Source of the DNA: Cytophagales bacterium
GTDB lineage: Bacteria > Bacteroidota > Bacteroidia > Cytophagales > Cyclobacteriaceae
Direction: 5' to 3'
Length of the DNA: 64,000 bases
Assembly: GCA_020402945.1 (NCBI GenBank)
Contig: JADBYQ010000005.1
Coordinates: forward strand, 28,575 to 92,574
Shown: positions 52,159 to 61,658 of the stretch, piece by piece
Layout of the letters: every line of letters starts with the position of its first letter
How positions within the stretch are numbered: the stretch's first letter is position 1
Program-made: the position numbers and the translations under genes
Notes under the pieces: model-generated
Seen by the model: only the letters and a program-made list of their open reading frames with translations
Told to the model about the DNA's origin: nothing
Database searches by the model: none

Positions 52159-54594
52159 CTAATTCTTCAAATCCACTTTTGTATTCGGTGGAGTTTCCTT
52201 AGGTCCTTTTACATACTTCTCTAACCATGTATCCATCTCCCAAAACATGTGCATCACCGATTCTTTGCCGCGGTAACCATGGCTTTCGTAAGGAAGAAGT
52301 ACAAACCGAGCAGTACCGCCATGCCCTTTAATGGCGTTGTACATACGCTCGCTTTGAATAGGAAAAGTGCCCGTATTGTTATCGGCTTCGCCATGTATCA
52401 TCAAAATTGGCTCCTTTATTTTGTCCGCATAGGAGAAAGGTGACATCTCGTAATACACTTGTGGCGCTTGCCAGTAGGTGCGTTCTTCTGCTTGAAACCC
52501 AAAAGGTGTAAGTGTGCGATTGTAAGCACCACTTCGGGCGATGCCCGCTCGGAACAGCTCTGAGTGGGCGAGCAAGTTGCCCGTCATAAATGCTCCGTAA
52601 CTATGACCACCGGCTGCTACACGTGTCGGGTCAACAACACCCAGCGAAGCGCCATAATCGATAGCAGCTTTAGCACTTGATACCAATTGTTGAATGTAAG
52701 TATCGTTTGGTTCCTTCTCTCCTTCCCCTACAATTGGAATCGATGCATCGTCCAAGATTGCATAGCCTCTCAACACCCAATAAATCGGGCTGCCCCAATT
52801 CAATCGAGTAAATGCATGAGGCGAACCCTTCACCTGACCAGCGTTGCTCTTTGATTTAAACTCTGCCGGATAAGCCCAAAAGAAAGTTGGCAGTGGTCCA
52901 TCTTCTTTTTTATAACCAGGTGGCAAATAAAGATCGGCCGTAAGTTCAACACCATCTGCACGCTTGTATTTCAGCACTTGTTTTTTTACATCCTTCAACT
53001 GTGGATATGGATGCGGAAAAGCAGTCAGTGGTTGCACACTTTTCGAACCGATCGTTCGCATGTAGTAGTTAGGGTTTTCAGTCTGTGACTCGCGCGATGT
53101 AACAAAAGTTCCTTTCTTAACATCCAGCATAGCGACCACCGTTTCATAGTAGGGAGCCTCGCTCCGCCATTGTCTAGTAACTTTTCCAGTTGTCAAATCT
53201 ATCTTATCGAGGAAAGGGCGATCACCTTCCGGTGAAGCTCCATCACCAGTCAAATAAGCCGCGTTATTGTTGATCAACATAACTGATCTACCAAAAGAAT
53301 TAGTCGTGCTGACCACGTTGCCTGGATCGGCATACACATCTTCCGATGAAAAGTCAAAGACGGTTTTCCTTGGTGATATATTAGTCGGGTCAATTTGATA
53401 TACGCGCTGTTTGCGATCTGACCACCAGCTCTCATACACCCAAGCCACTTTTTCATTTCCCCAACTTATGCCGCCATACCGCAGGGGCAAGCTCACCATT
53501 TCGGAAGGTGTATTAGTAAAGGGTGCCGGCCATTGGAAAAGTTTGTCTCGTACGTCTGCTTTTACTTTTGGGTCTCCCCCATCTTGAGCCTCAACCCAAT
53601 AAAGTGTAGAAGACACATCATTTCGCCAGGCATGACTGCGTGGGCCTTTTATAGACGAACTAAAACCTAGCGGAATGTTATCAGCCAGTGGAATCGAAGC
53701 AACATGTTTAACCCATATTCCACCAGTCGTTAAAACATCCACTGATTGTGGAAACAAACTAGCGGGAACCAGGTAAGAATAAGGGCGTTGTATCTCTTTG
53801 GTAAGAATAAACCGCGCGTCTGGCGATGGTGATTGACTCAAATAGATGCCTGGCTTTCCGACTAAAGATTCGAGCCCCTCTAAGTTAACGAGAGTCAGTT
53901 GAGAGGTACAGTAATGATCGAAGAGTGATTCATCGTACGGGTTTTTCAACAAATCCTGATAAGTGCGATTGGGCGCTTTCTTTCCGAGATTCTCTTCCAC
54001 CACGGGTCCAACAGGAACTCTTGACTTGGGTGGCATCACTTTTCCATCATTGGCTGCTGCCAGATAAACGATACTAGCGGAGGTAGAAAGCCACGCAAAT
54101 GGATTTCCAATCGTGTTGTTTACTTTCTTAGAAGAAATCTTCCGTGCACTTAAAACCGTGAAGTCGACCACCCAAAGTTCAAGACGATCAGGAAAAGTCT
54201 GCAAAAATGCTGCCTTCTTGCTATCGGGAGAAAATTGGAAGTTACTCATCTGCAAGGGAGTAGGTAAATTTGCAATGGACGACAACGATGTCTCTTTCAT
54301 CGTTTTGATCTTGATACCGATGAAAAAATTATTACGGCTTTGTCCAAAGTTATCAGGGTTGATGCGAAGACCTGCAATACGCAACTCGGGACGCGAGAGT
54401 TCTTCAATAGTTGGGTAATCTGAGCGCTCTAAAAAAACCATCCATGCTTTGTCTGGTGAGAAAAGAACTGCAGGAGTTGACGGAGCCTCTACAAGATCTG
54501 CAATAGCTTGTGGTGGCCGCTGATAGGTGGCAGCATCTTGGGCAGATACACTTGCAAAGCAAAAAGTAAAAAAGGCGATAAACAACTTTTTCAT
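52159..54594 (-). CDS. S9 family prolyl oligopeptidase-like peptidase, exported
   Basis: 811 residues. A signal peptide (FIAFFTFCFASVSAQ) is followed by a propeller-like region and a C-terminal hydrolase with triad Ser 665 (GGHSYGAF), Asp about 738 (HGEADNN) and His 772 (ESHGY). A distinct subfamily from the 680-residue S9 enzyme at 10854. The end of this gene has been copied at 48261-48420 and 48908-48958. Confidence 0.92.
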   Translation of the reverse strand: MKKLFIAFFTFCFASVSAQDAATYQRPPQAIADLVEAPSTPAVLFSPDKAWMVFLERSDYPTIEELSRPELRIAGLRINPDNFGQSRNNFFIGIKIKTMKETSLSSIANLPTPLQMSNFQFSPDSKKAAFLQTFPDRLELWVVDFTVLSARKISSKKVNNTIGNPFAWLSTSASIVYLAAANDGKVMPPKSRVPVGPVVEENLGKKAPNRTYQDLLKNPYDESLFDHYCTSQLTLVNLEGLESLVGKPGIYLSQSPSPDARFILTKEIQRPYSYLVPASLFPQSVDVLTTGGIWVKHVASIPLADNIPLGFSSSIKGPRSHAWRNDVSSTLYWVEAQDGGDPKVKADVRDKLFQWPAPFTNTPSEMVSLPLRYGGISWGNEKVAWVYESWWSDRKQRVYQIDPTNISPRKTVFDFSSEDVYADPGNVVSTTNSFGRSVMLINNNAAYLTGDGASPEGDRPFLDKIDLTTGKVTRQWRSEAPYYETVVAMLDVKKGTFVTSRESQTENPNYYMRTIGSKSVQPLTAFPHPYPQLKDVKKQVLKYKRADGVELTADLYLPPGYKKEDGPLPTFFWAYPAEFKSKSNAGQVKGSPHAFTRLNWGSPIYWVLRGYAILDDASIPIVGEGEKEPNDTYIQQLVSSAKAAIDYGASLGVVDPTRVAAGGHSYGAFMTGNLLAHSELFRAGIARSGAYNRTLTPFGFQAEERTYWQAPQVYYEMSPFSYADKIKEPILMIHGEADNNTGTFPIQSERMYNAIKGHGGTARFVLLPYESHGYRGKESVMHMFWEMDTWLEKYVKGPKETPPNTKVDLKN

Positions 54595-54688
54595 AGAATT
54601 TGGAGATTATGTAGTCGGGCTTTCCGTCAGAAATATATAGAAATCTGGGCTCAATTTAGATTGTATTATGCGAGCGGTAGAAGACCGG

Positions 54689-55333
54689 CTATGAATGATA
54701 GACTTCTTTTATTACCATCCTAAATTCATTCAACATCATAGCAGTCGCTCCCCACACCACTTCGCCTTCAATTTCAAAATGTGGGGCCAGCATGGGGTAT
54801 AACTTTGCCGCAACTATTTCCTTCGTGAGTACTGCATCATCTTTTAAAAGTTCCTCCACATCTCCTTCGATGATTTTGTCAACTTCTGAAAGTTGAGGAG
54901 TAAAAACGGGTCTCCTTTCTGCGAAAGCGACCACCGGGGTGACTAAAAAATTGCTGGGAATCACGAAAAACGGACTAAGTTTCCCTATCACCTTGATCAA
55001 ATCGCCAGGTACTCCTATCTCCTCTTCTGCCTCCCGCAGAGCCGTTTCCAAATAGCTCTCGTTGGGCTCAGACTTGCCCCCAGGGAAACTCACTTGCGCA
55101 CTATGAGCCCCAACATATTCTTGCCTTTTAGTGAGGGGAAATTTAAGTCGTTCCCCTTCGGGGTAAAGCAAAATCAATACGCTTCCAGGCCTCGGTGGAA
55201 CCCTGTGTTCGAATTTTGGTTTGACTAGCCCTGTTGGTGTCGCGCGAAGTGGTTCGTGAGCTATATCTCCCGGCAAAGGTTGAGTAAGCCTAATCTCCAG
55301 TCTCCGTATGGTCTCGTGCCAACTCACTTGCAA
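54689..55333 (-). CDS. Nudix hydrolase, CoA-pyrophosphatase (NudL-like)
   Basis: 214 residues. The Nudix box Gx5Ex7REUxEExGU is complete at 85-107 (GGKSEPNESYLETALREAEE). Upstream VGAHSAQVSFPGGK is the pattern of the CoA-pyrophosphatase group, which cleaves CoA or its derivatives to 4'-phosphopantetheine and 3',5'-ADP. The start overlaps the downstream TPR lipoprotein gene by ten bases on the same strand. Confidence 0.88.
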   Translation of the reverse strand: MQVSWHETIRRLEIRLTQPLPGDIAHEPLRATPTGLVKPKFEHRVPPRPGSVLILLYPEGERLKFPLTKRQEYVGAHSAQVSFPGGKSEPNESYLETALREAEEEIGVPGDLIKVIGKLSPFFVIPSNFLVTPVVAFAERRPVFTPQLSEVDKIIEGDVEELLKDDAVLTKEIVAAKLYPMLAPHFEIEGEVVWGATAMMLNEFRMVIKEVYHS

Positions 55334-56343
55334 GCCTTAACCAAATCGGTAGTCATCATCTTATCGCCAAGCTCCTCCGATTTTTTAAACGAAGTGCAAG
55401 CAAGGGCTGTCCTTCCATTCTTTAGATATGCCATACCCAAATAAAAATAAATCTTATCCACAAAATTGTCCATGTCTAACGATTGTTTCAACAAACGCTC
55501 AGCGGATGGATAGTCGCCTCTCATCAAATAAAACACGCCTTTGTTTCGGTACGCCCAGGCATTATAAGGATCTTCAGAAATACTCTCGTTGATGTCGGCT
55601 TCTGCTTTTTCCATCTCATTCAAACTGAGAAAAATAAAACCACGGTTGTTAAGAAAATAGGATTGCTTAGTATCCAACGCGATAGCTTTGTTGACCATTT
55701 TCAATGCTTCTTGATAGTTACCTTTCTCCGTTTCAATTAGAGAAAGTGTATTGTAAATATTTGGCTCGTCTTTCTTTACTTTAGCCAATTTCTCTAACTC
55801 CAATTTCGCCACGTAAAAGTCCTTTCGATAAAAATGCACAATAGCATGATTTACTTTGTAATCTATATTGGTCGGGTCTAATTGGATCGATTTTGCAAAT
55901 GCGTCCAGCGCGTTATCGAACTTGCGCATTTTTGTAAACACCAACCCTTTTGTAAAATACACCAAAGCAGTGTCGGGTTTTGTGGCCGCCACTTTATCTA
56001 AATCTTCGATAGCTTTGTAATACTCTTTCAATTCGTAGGCAGTATTGGCACGATTCAACAGCGCATTTAGAAAATCTGGTTGGCACTCGATCGCTTTCGT
56101 GTACTTCTCCATTGCCAATTCAAATCTACCTTGCTCGAAATAGACTGTTCCCAGATTGTTCCATGCATCGGCATAGCAAGGCTCAACCCGAATTGCTTCG
56201 CCAAAATAGTAAGCAGCCTGGTCAAAACTGCGCTGTTTGGTGGCTAGATTACCCTTTAACAAAAACTGCTGCAAACGTGCCTCTTTTGAATCTGAACAAG
56301 AGAGCACCGTAAATAGGCATACTAATAAGATTAAACGTATCAT
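55324..56343 (-). CDS. TPR-repeat lipoprotein
   Basis: 339 residues from ATG 56343. Lipobox TVLSC (Cys about 16) after a hydrophobic stretch, then about eight tetratricopeptide repeats (NNLGTVYFEQGRFELAMEKY, NKGVFYLMRGDYPSAERLL). TPR lipoproteins scaffold complexes on the periplasmic side of the membrane. Overlaps the Nudix gene by ten bases, so they are probably co-expressed. Partners unknown. Confidence 0.85.
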   Translation of the reverse strand: MIRLILLVCLFTVLSCSDSKEARLQQFLLKGNLATKQRSFDQAAYYFGEAIRVEPCYADAWNNLGTVYFEQGRFELAMEKYTKAIECQPDFLNALLNRANTAYELKEYYKAIEDLDKVAATKPDTALVYFTKGLVFTKMRKFDNALDAFAKSIQLDPTNIDYKVNHAIVHFYRKDFYVAKLELEKLAKVKKDEPNIYNTLSLIETEKGNYQEALKMVNKAIALDTKQSYFLNNRGFIFLSLNEMEKAEADINESISEDPYNAWAYRNKGVFYLMRGDYPSAERLLKQSLDMDNFVDKIYFYLGMAYLKNGRTALACTSFKKSEELGDKMMTTDLVKACK

Positions 56344-56434
56344 AACAAACAAAAATACGATAATCTAAACAGGATTGGCTAACAGTTGTTTTACACTTGC
56401 TAACTGAAAAGACGATAACTTTTTAGGCAACAAC

Positions 56435-56465
56435 TTTGAATAATTGGAAGGAATCTCTTTCTTTG
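56435..56465 (+). promoter_or_regulatory. Promoter of the histidine operon leader
   Basis: TTTG (56435-56438), 19-base spacer, TTTCTTTG (56458-56465; one mismatch to TAnnTTTG). The leader ATG at 56480 lies 14 bases on. Confidence 0.6.
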
Positions 56466-56479
56466 CTACGCAATAATAC

Positions 56480-56548
56480 ATGAATAACACTCAGAACATC
56501 CATCACCACCATCTTGCAGCAGGCTTGTTGGTTGGCTTTATGTTTTGA
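56480..56548 (+). CDS. hisL: Histidine operon leader peptide
   Basis: 22 codons from ATG 56480 to TGA 56546-56548: MNNTQNIHHHHLAAGLLVGF then Met-Phe. Four consecutive histidine codons (CAT CAC CAC CAT) are the classic signal of histidine attenuation: slow translation when tRNA-His is uncharged prevents the downstream terminator. Too short for ordinary gene prediction. Confidence 0.9.
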   Translation: MNNTQNIHHHHLAAGLLVGFMF

Positions 56549-56569
56549 TTTTACGATAAAAACTTAAGA

Positions 56570-56599
56570 AAGGCTTACCAACATCGGTAAGCCTTTTTT
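56570..56599 (+). terminator. Attenuator terminator of the histidine operon
   Basis: Perfect ten-base stem AAGGCTTACC / GGTAAGCCTT with loop AACATC and a six-T run, between hisL and hisG. Confidence 0.92.
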
Positions 56600-56646
56600 G
56601 TTTAAAGACAGTCAAGGAAATAAATAACTATAGAACGCACAGATAA

Positions 56647-57507
56647 ATGAATTCAACTCTTCGAATTGCCATTCAAAAATCGGGTCGCTTGCAGGAAGAC
56701 TCACTAAAGCTTTTGAAAGAAAGTGGTCTTCAATTTAGCAACGGAAAAGACCAGCTAAAGACCCAGGTAAGAAATCTTCCCATTGAACTCCTTTTTCTTC
56801 GTGACGATGACATTCCACAATACGTGGAAGACAAAGTAGCAGATGCCGGAATTGTAGGTGAGAATGTTTTTGTTGAGAAACAAAAGAAAAATGAATTGGT
56901 CAGACGCCTGGATTTTGCCAAGTGTCGATTGTCTATTGCCATCCCCAGATCTGAAAGTTTCACAGGTATCTCCTACCTGGAAGGGAAAAATATTGCAACC
57001 TCCTTTCCGGTGATTGTGCAGAAGTACCTGGATAAAAATAAAATCAAGGCAGGCATTCATGAGATCAGTGGATCAGTAGAAATTGCTCCTGGTATTGGAC
57101 TGGCCGATGCTATCTGCGATATCGTAAGTACAGGCAGCACACTATTAAGCAATGGATTGAAAGAGGTAGACATTGTCATGCAAAGCGAAGCTATTTTAAT
57201 CACAACTCCTGAATTAGAAGTTGCTAAAAAGGTGATCCTCGATAAACTCCTGTTTAGAATGCAGGCTGTTCAATCAGCAAAAAACAATAAATACATATTG
57301 TTGAATTGTCCGAATGGAGCCATTGAAAAAATTACCAGTGTTATTCCAGGAATGAAAAGTCCAACTATTATGCCACTGAGCAGAGTAGGCTGGTCAAGCT
57401 TACATTCGGTTGTAGATGAGAATGATTTCTGGGAAAAAATTGATTTGTTAAAATCATTTGGTGCTGAAGGGATTTTGGTAATTCCTATTGAGAAAATGAT
57501 CGCTTAG
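56647..57507 (+). CDS. hisG: ATP phosphoribosyltransferase (long form)
   Basis: 286 residues, first enzyme of histidine synthesis. N-terminal catalytic domain (KSGRLQEDSLKLL) with the phosphate-binding loop around DIVSTGSTLLSNGLKEVD (about 157-173), and a C-terminal ACT-like regulatory domain (about 215-286, SRVGWSSLHSVVDENDF) that binds histidine. The long form needs no HisZ. First gene of an uninterrupted his operon. Confidence 0.95.
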   Translation: MNSTLRIAIQKSGRLQEDSLKLLKESGLQFSNGKDQLKTQVRNLPIELLFLRDDDIPQYVEDKVADAGIVGENVFVEKQKKNELVRRLDFAKCRLSIAIPRSESFTGISYLEGKNIATSFPVIVQKYLDKNKIKAGIHEISGSVEIAPGIGLADAICDIVSTGSTLLSNGLKEVDIVMQSEAILITTPELEVAKKVILDKLLFRMQAVQSAKNNKYILLNCPNGAIEKITSVIPGMKSPTIMPLSRVGWSSLHSVVDENDFWEKIDLLKSFGAEGILVIPIEKMIA

Positions 57508-57562
57508 TCTTAAAGATAATGGAAGTCAGAAATCGAGAATTTAGAAGTTAGAATACAGCGAT
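57508..57562. repeat. Word repeat between hisG and hisD
   Basis: Reads AATGGAAGTCAGAAATCGAG, AATTTAGAAGTTAGAATACA, GCGATATGAG. Words AGAAGTTAGAA and GAAGTCAGAA recur in the thr and trhO/mog gaps. Confidence 0.65.
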
Positions 57563-58837
57563 ATGAGAATAGAGAGTAATCCCCCAAAAAACAAATGGCC
57601 TGAACTATGTCAAAGGCCACAAATGGAATTGGAATATCTAGACAGCAGTGTTAAAAATATTTTGGCTCGCGTTAAAAAATCCGGAGATGAGGCCTTGAAA
57701 GAACTAACGAAACAGTTTGATCAAGTACACCTCAATCAACTTCAGGTGACGGATGAAGAAGTTAAAAAAGCAATTGAAGAGGTGCCCGAACATTTGAAGA
57801 ATGCTATTCGTGCAGCAGCCAGTAACATTACAAAATTTCACGCGGCACAAAAGAAAGATGACTTACAAGTGGAGACCCAGCCGGGCGTTACTTGCTGGAG
57901 AAAAGGTGTTGCCATTCAAAAAGTCGGAATATATATACCCGGTGGATCAGCCCCACTTTTTTCTACTGTGTTGATGCTGGCTATCCCGGCAAAACTGGCA
58001 GGATGTGAGGAAGTGATTCTTTGCACGCCACCTGACAAAGATGGAAAGATCAATTCAGCGATTCTTTTTGCCGCGTCCATTACCGGAGTAAAAAGAATAT
58101 TTAAAGTAGGTGGAGCGCAAGCTATCGCAGCAATGGCGTATGGAACTGTTACGATACCAGCTGTGAACAAGATTTTTGGACCCGGGAATCAATTTGTAAC
58201 AAAAGCAAAACAATTAATTGACCAGGAAGGCACAGCTATCGATATGCCCGCTGGCCCCTCTGAGGTATTGGTGATTGCAGATGAATCCGCAAACCCCTCT
58301 TACATCGCTGCTGATCTCCTTTCTCAAGCCGAACATGGTGCAGATAGCCAGGTTGTATTAGTTACTCTAACTAAATCAATTGTAGAAGCTACACAAAAAG
58401 AACTCACACAACAGGTCACCAAGTTACCTCGATTGGAAGTAGCGCAGCAAGCACTTAAGAATAGCCTTGCGATTGTTTTCAATTCTTCGACAACGCTAAT
58501 TGACTATGTAAATGAGTATGCACCTGAGCACCTCATCATAAATACAACAGATTGTGATTCAATAGCCGAAAAAATTATCAATGCCGGCTCTATTTTTTTG
58601 GGACCGTATTCCCCCGAATCTGTCGGTGACTATGCCTCTGGAACGAACCACACGTTACCAACTAATGGATACGCCAAAGCATACAGTGGTGTTTCTCTAG
58701 ACAGCTTTATGAAATACATCACCATCCAAAAACTGACGAAAGAAGGATTGAACGCCCTTGGTCCGGTGGTAGAGGAAATGGCAGAGGCCGAACAATTACG
58801 TGGACATGCGGAGGCTGTAAGGGTGAGAAGAATATAA
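57563..58837 (+). CDS. hisD: Histidinol dehydrogenase
   Basis: 424 residues. PGGSAPLFSTVLML (substrate/NAD region), EHGADSQV and EHLII zinc-ligand segments, and GPYSPESVGDYASGTNHTLPT near the C-terminus are typical. Oxidises L-histidinol to histidine in two NAD-dependent steps. Confidence 0.95.
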   Translation: MRIESNPPKNKWPELCQRPQMELEYLDSSVKNILARVKKSGDEALKELTKQFDQVHLNQLQVTDEEVKKAIEEVPEHLKNAIRAAASNITKFHAAQKKDDLQVETQPGVTCWRKGVAIQKVGIYIPGGSAPLFSTVLMLAIPAKLAGCEEVILCTPPDKDGKINSAILFAASITGVKRIFKVGGAQAIAAMAYGTVTIPAVNKIFGPGNQFVTKAKQLIDQEGTAIDMPAGPSEVLVIADESANPSYIAADLLSQAEHGADSQVVLVTLTKSIVEATQKELTQQVTKLPRLEVAQQALKNSLAIVFNSSTTLIDYVNEYAPEHLIINTTDCDSIAEKIINAGSIFLGPYSPESVGDYASGTNHTLPTNGYAKAYSGVSLDSFMKYITIQKLTKEGLNALGPVVEEMAEAEQLRGHAEAVRVRRI

Positions 58838-58841
58838 TGTT

Positions 58842-58869
58842 GAATTATGAATTATGAATTATGAATTAT
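58842..58869 (+). repeat. Four tandem 7-base repeats before hisC
   Basis: GAATTAT is repeated four times without error (58842-58869), followed by a partial GAATG. A longer hisC-frame ATG lies inside it, but the conserved protein begins downstream at 58897. The unit length (7) is not a multiple of three, so a change in copy number would shift any frame that started inside it. Confidence 0.85.
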
Positions 58870-58896
58870 GAATGGCAAACTTTTGAATTGAGTACC

Positions 58897-59931
58897 ATGA
58901 AATTTGATTTAGATAAATTGATAAGGGATAATGTAAAGCAGTTGAAACCTTATTCATCGGCACGAGATGATTTTAAAGGTGACGCGTCCGTGTTTCTAGA
59001 TGCCAACGAAAACCCATTTCCTACTGAGTACAATCGATACCCTGATCCTCATCAAAAAAAACTAAAAGAGAAGATTGGTGAAATTAAAGGCGTTGAAACC
59101 AATCAAATTTTTTTAGGGAACGGGAGCGATGAACCCATCGACTTATTAATTCGAGCCTTTTGCGAACCGGGTCGAGATAATGTGCTGATACCCCAACCTA
59201 CTTATGGGATGTACACGGTGAGTGCTGAGGTAAATGCGGTGACTATTAGAACAATTCCCCTCACATATGACTTCGATATCGATGTTGACTTAACGAAAAA
59301 AACGTGGGATGTTCATACGAAGCTTCTGTTTCTGTGCAGTCCCAATAACCCTTCTGGCAACTTACTAGACCTTGATAAAGTTCAAATTCTATTACAACAA
59401 TTTCCTGGAATTGTAATTGTTGATGAAGCTTATATTGATTTCACTAACTATGATGGCTTTGTTCCGTTGTTAAACAACTTCCCCAACCTGGTCATTCTCC
59501 AAACCTTATCAAAGGCCTGGGGTCTTGCCAGTCTACGCTTGGGCATGTGTTTCGCCAGCAAAGACATTATAGCCGTGTTGAATAAAATAAAACCTCCCTA
59601 CAACATCAACGGCATCACTCAACAAATTGTATTAAAGAGCCTTGAAGAAATTGAACAAAAGAACGAATGGGTAGCGGAAATCATTGATGCCCGAGAGTTT
59701 GTTGAAAATGAACTCGTAAAAATTCCGGCTGTTCAAATCGTCTACCCTTCGCAAGCCAATTTTTTGTTGGTTAAGATCACGAACGCCAAAAGTGTCTACC
59801 AGTCTCTCCTTACAAAAGGAATCGTGTTGCGTGATCGTTCCAATGTACTTTTGTGTGGCGATTGCCTGCGAATAACCATCGGAACCTCAGAAGAAAACAA
59901 AATATTGATTTCAGAACTGTCGAACTTATGA
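58897..59931 (+). CDS. hisC: Histidinol-phosphate aminotransferase
   Basis: 344 residues from ATG 58897 ([18 protein letters not shown]), class I PLP fold. [30 protein letters not shown] (PLP-contacting Asp/Tyr) and the lysine in [13 protein letters not shown]. An upstream ATG at 58861 inside the 7-base repeat would add 12 unconserved residues. Stop overlaps hisB by four bases (ATGA). Confidence 0.95.
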   Translation: MKFDLDKLIRDNVKQLKPYSSARDDFKGDASVFLDANENPFPTEYNRYPDPHQKKLKEKIGEIKGVETNQIFLGNGSDEPIDLLIRAFCEPGRDNVLIPQPTYGMYTVSAEVNAVTIRTIPLTYDFDIDVDLTKKTWDVHTKLLFLCSPNNPSGNLLDLDKVQILLQQFPGIVIVDEAYIDFTNYDGFVPLLNNFPNLVILQTLSKAWGLASLRLGMCFASKDIIAVLNKIKPPYNINGITQQIVLKSLEEIEQKNEWVAEIIDAREFVENELVKIPAVQIVYPSQANFLLVKITNAKSVYQSLLTKGIVLRDRSNVLLCGDCLRITIGTSEENKILISELSNL

Positions 59932-61049
59932 AAAAAGTCCTATTTATCGATCGTGACGGAGTGTTGATTTATGAATCACCCACCGATCCTCAAATTGACA
60001 GCTTGGAGAAGTTAGAATTTATACCAGGTGTGTTTACTTGGCTCGGAAAAATTGCTTCCGAAACAGGCTATGAACTAGTGATGGTCACCAATCAGGATGG
60101 AATGGGAACTTCCGTCTTTCCTGAGGAAACATTTTGGCCTGTGCAAAATAAGTTGATTAAAGCTTTGGCCGGGGAAGGGATTCATTTCACTAGCATACAC
60201 ATTGATCGATCGATGCCAGATGAAAACAAGCCAACCCGTAAGCCGGGTATCGGAATGCTTTCTAGCTACTTTACTACCGACTATGATTTAGCTAATTCAT
60301 TGGTAATCGGTGATCGAATCACAGACATGCAGCTGGCAAAAAATCTGGGTTGTAAGGGTATCTTACTAAGGCAACCAGACCTAGGTGAGTTGAACATCCC
60401 ATCAGAACTTGCTCAAACATGCATTTTGAAAACCAATTGTTGGAGTGAAATCTACAAAACTGTTCTCCCTAAACGTATTGCCTCGGTGCATCGTAAAACA
60501 AAAGAGACAGACATCAAAATAACAATCAACCTTGACGGTGTCGGGAAATCCACCATCAATACCGGACTTGGGTTCTTTGATCATATGCTCGAACAGGTTT
60601 CAAGACATGGATTGATTGATATGAACATTGAAGTCAAGGGAGATTTGCATATAGACGAACACCACACCATCGAGGATACTGCGTTAGCTTTGGGCGAAAC
60701 GTTCTTGAAAACGTTGGGGGACAAAAGAGGTATAGAGCGCTACGGGTTTTGCCTGCCTATGGATGATTGTTTGGCACAAGCGGCTATTGACTTTGGTGGG
60801 AGGCCTTGGCTAGTTTGGGAAGCCGAATTTAAACGCGAGAAAATTGGCGAGATGCCGACAGAAATGTTCCTCCATTTCTTTAAGTCTTTTTCAGATTCGT
60901 CTAAATCCAATTTGAACATCAAAGCAGAAGGCACCAATGAACACCATAAAATTGAAGCTATCTTTAAAAGCTTTGCAAAAGCAATAAAAATGTCAGTACG
61001 AAAAGATCCTTTCAATAACGAACTACCAAGCACCAAAGGAACACTATGA
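59928..61049 (+). CDS. hisB: Bifunctional histidinol-phosphatase / imidazoleglycerol-phosphate dehydratase
   Basis: 373 residues. N-terminal HAD phosphatase (about 1-165) with nucleophile DRDG at 8-11 (Asp 8, Asp 10); C-terminal dehydratase (about 185-373) with [15 protein letters not shown] and [14 protein letters not shown] metal-binding histidines. Catalyses two separate steps of histidine synthesis, like enteric HisB. Start ATG 59928 is coupled to hisC. Confidence 0.95.
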   Translation: MKKVLFIDRDGVLIYESPTDPQIDSLEKLEFIPGVFTWLGKIASETGYELVMVTNQDGMGTSVFPEETFWPVQNKLIKALAGEGIHFTSIHIDRSMPDENKPTRKPGIGMLSSYFTTDYDLANSLVIGDRITDMQLAKNLGCKGILLRQPDLGELNIPSELAQTCILKTNCWSEIYKTVLPKRIASVHRKTKETDIKITINLDGVGKSTINTGLGFFDHMLEQVSRHGLIDMNIEVKGDLHIDEHHTIEDTALALGETFLKTLGDKRGIERYGFCLPMDDCLAQAAIDFGGRPWLVWEAEFKREKIGEMPTEMFLHFFKSFSDSSKSNLNIKAEGTNEHHKIEAIFKSFAKAIKMSVRKDPFNNELPSTKGTL

Positions 61050-61633
61050 GAGTCGCTGTGATCAAATATAACGCGGGTAACATCCGATCCGTGGCTTTCG
61101 CGCTAGAACGCTTAACCATTGATTTTTCGATTACCGACAATCCGGAAGAGATCAGGTCTGCTGATAAAGTCATTTTCCCGGGGGTGGGCGAAGCGAGTAG
61201 TACAATGAAGTACCTCAAAGACACCCAATTGGATAGAGTTATTCTCAGCCTCACCCAACCTGTACTAGGCATTTGCCTTGGCATGCAATTAATGTGCAAA
61301 CATTCCGATGAAAACAACACGCCCTGTTTAGGAATTTTTGATGAAACCGTTACTCTCTTTCAGCCCGCTCACAACGAAAAAGTTCCGCACATGGGCTGGA
61401 ATTCACTCGCCCTCACAAAAGGTTGGCTTCCGGCAGATGTTGATGATCAATTTGTTTACTTTGTACACAGTTATTATGTACCAGTCAATCAACACACTTC
61501 AGCGATAACCAACTACGTGCAACCCTTTAGTTCAGCGATGCGAAAAAATAACTTTTTTGCCGTGCAATTTCATCCCGAAAAATCGGCCAAAGTCGGAGAA
61601 AAAATACTTACAAGTTTCCTTAGTCTTGAATAA
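61046..61633 (+). CDS. hisH: Imidazole glycerol phosphate synthase, glutaminase subunit
   Basis: 195 residues, class I glutamine amidotransferase. Nucleophile Cys 77 in [10 protein letters not shown]; histidine and glutamate in QFHPEKSA. Supplies ammonia to HisF. Overlaps hisB by four bases. Confidence 0.96.
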   Translation: MRVAVIKYNAGNIRSVAFALERLTIDFSITDNPEEIRSADKVIFPGVGEASSTMKYLKDTQLDRVILSLTQPVLGICLGMQLMCKHSDENNTPCLGIFDETVTLFQPAHNEKVPHMGWNSLALTKGWLPADVDDQFVYFVHSYYVPVNQHTSAITNYVQPFSSAMRKNNFFAVQFHPEKSAKVGEKILTSFLSLE

Positions 61634-61658
61634 TTATCTTTCACTACACTAGCCTTTC

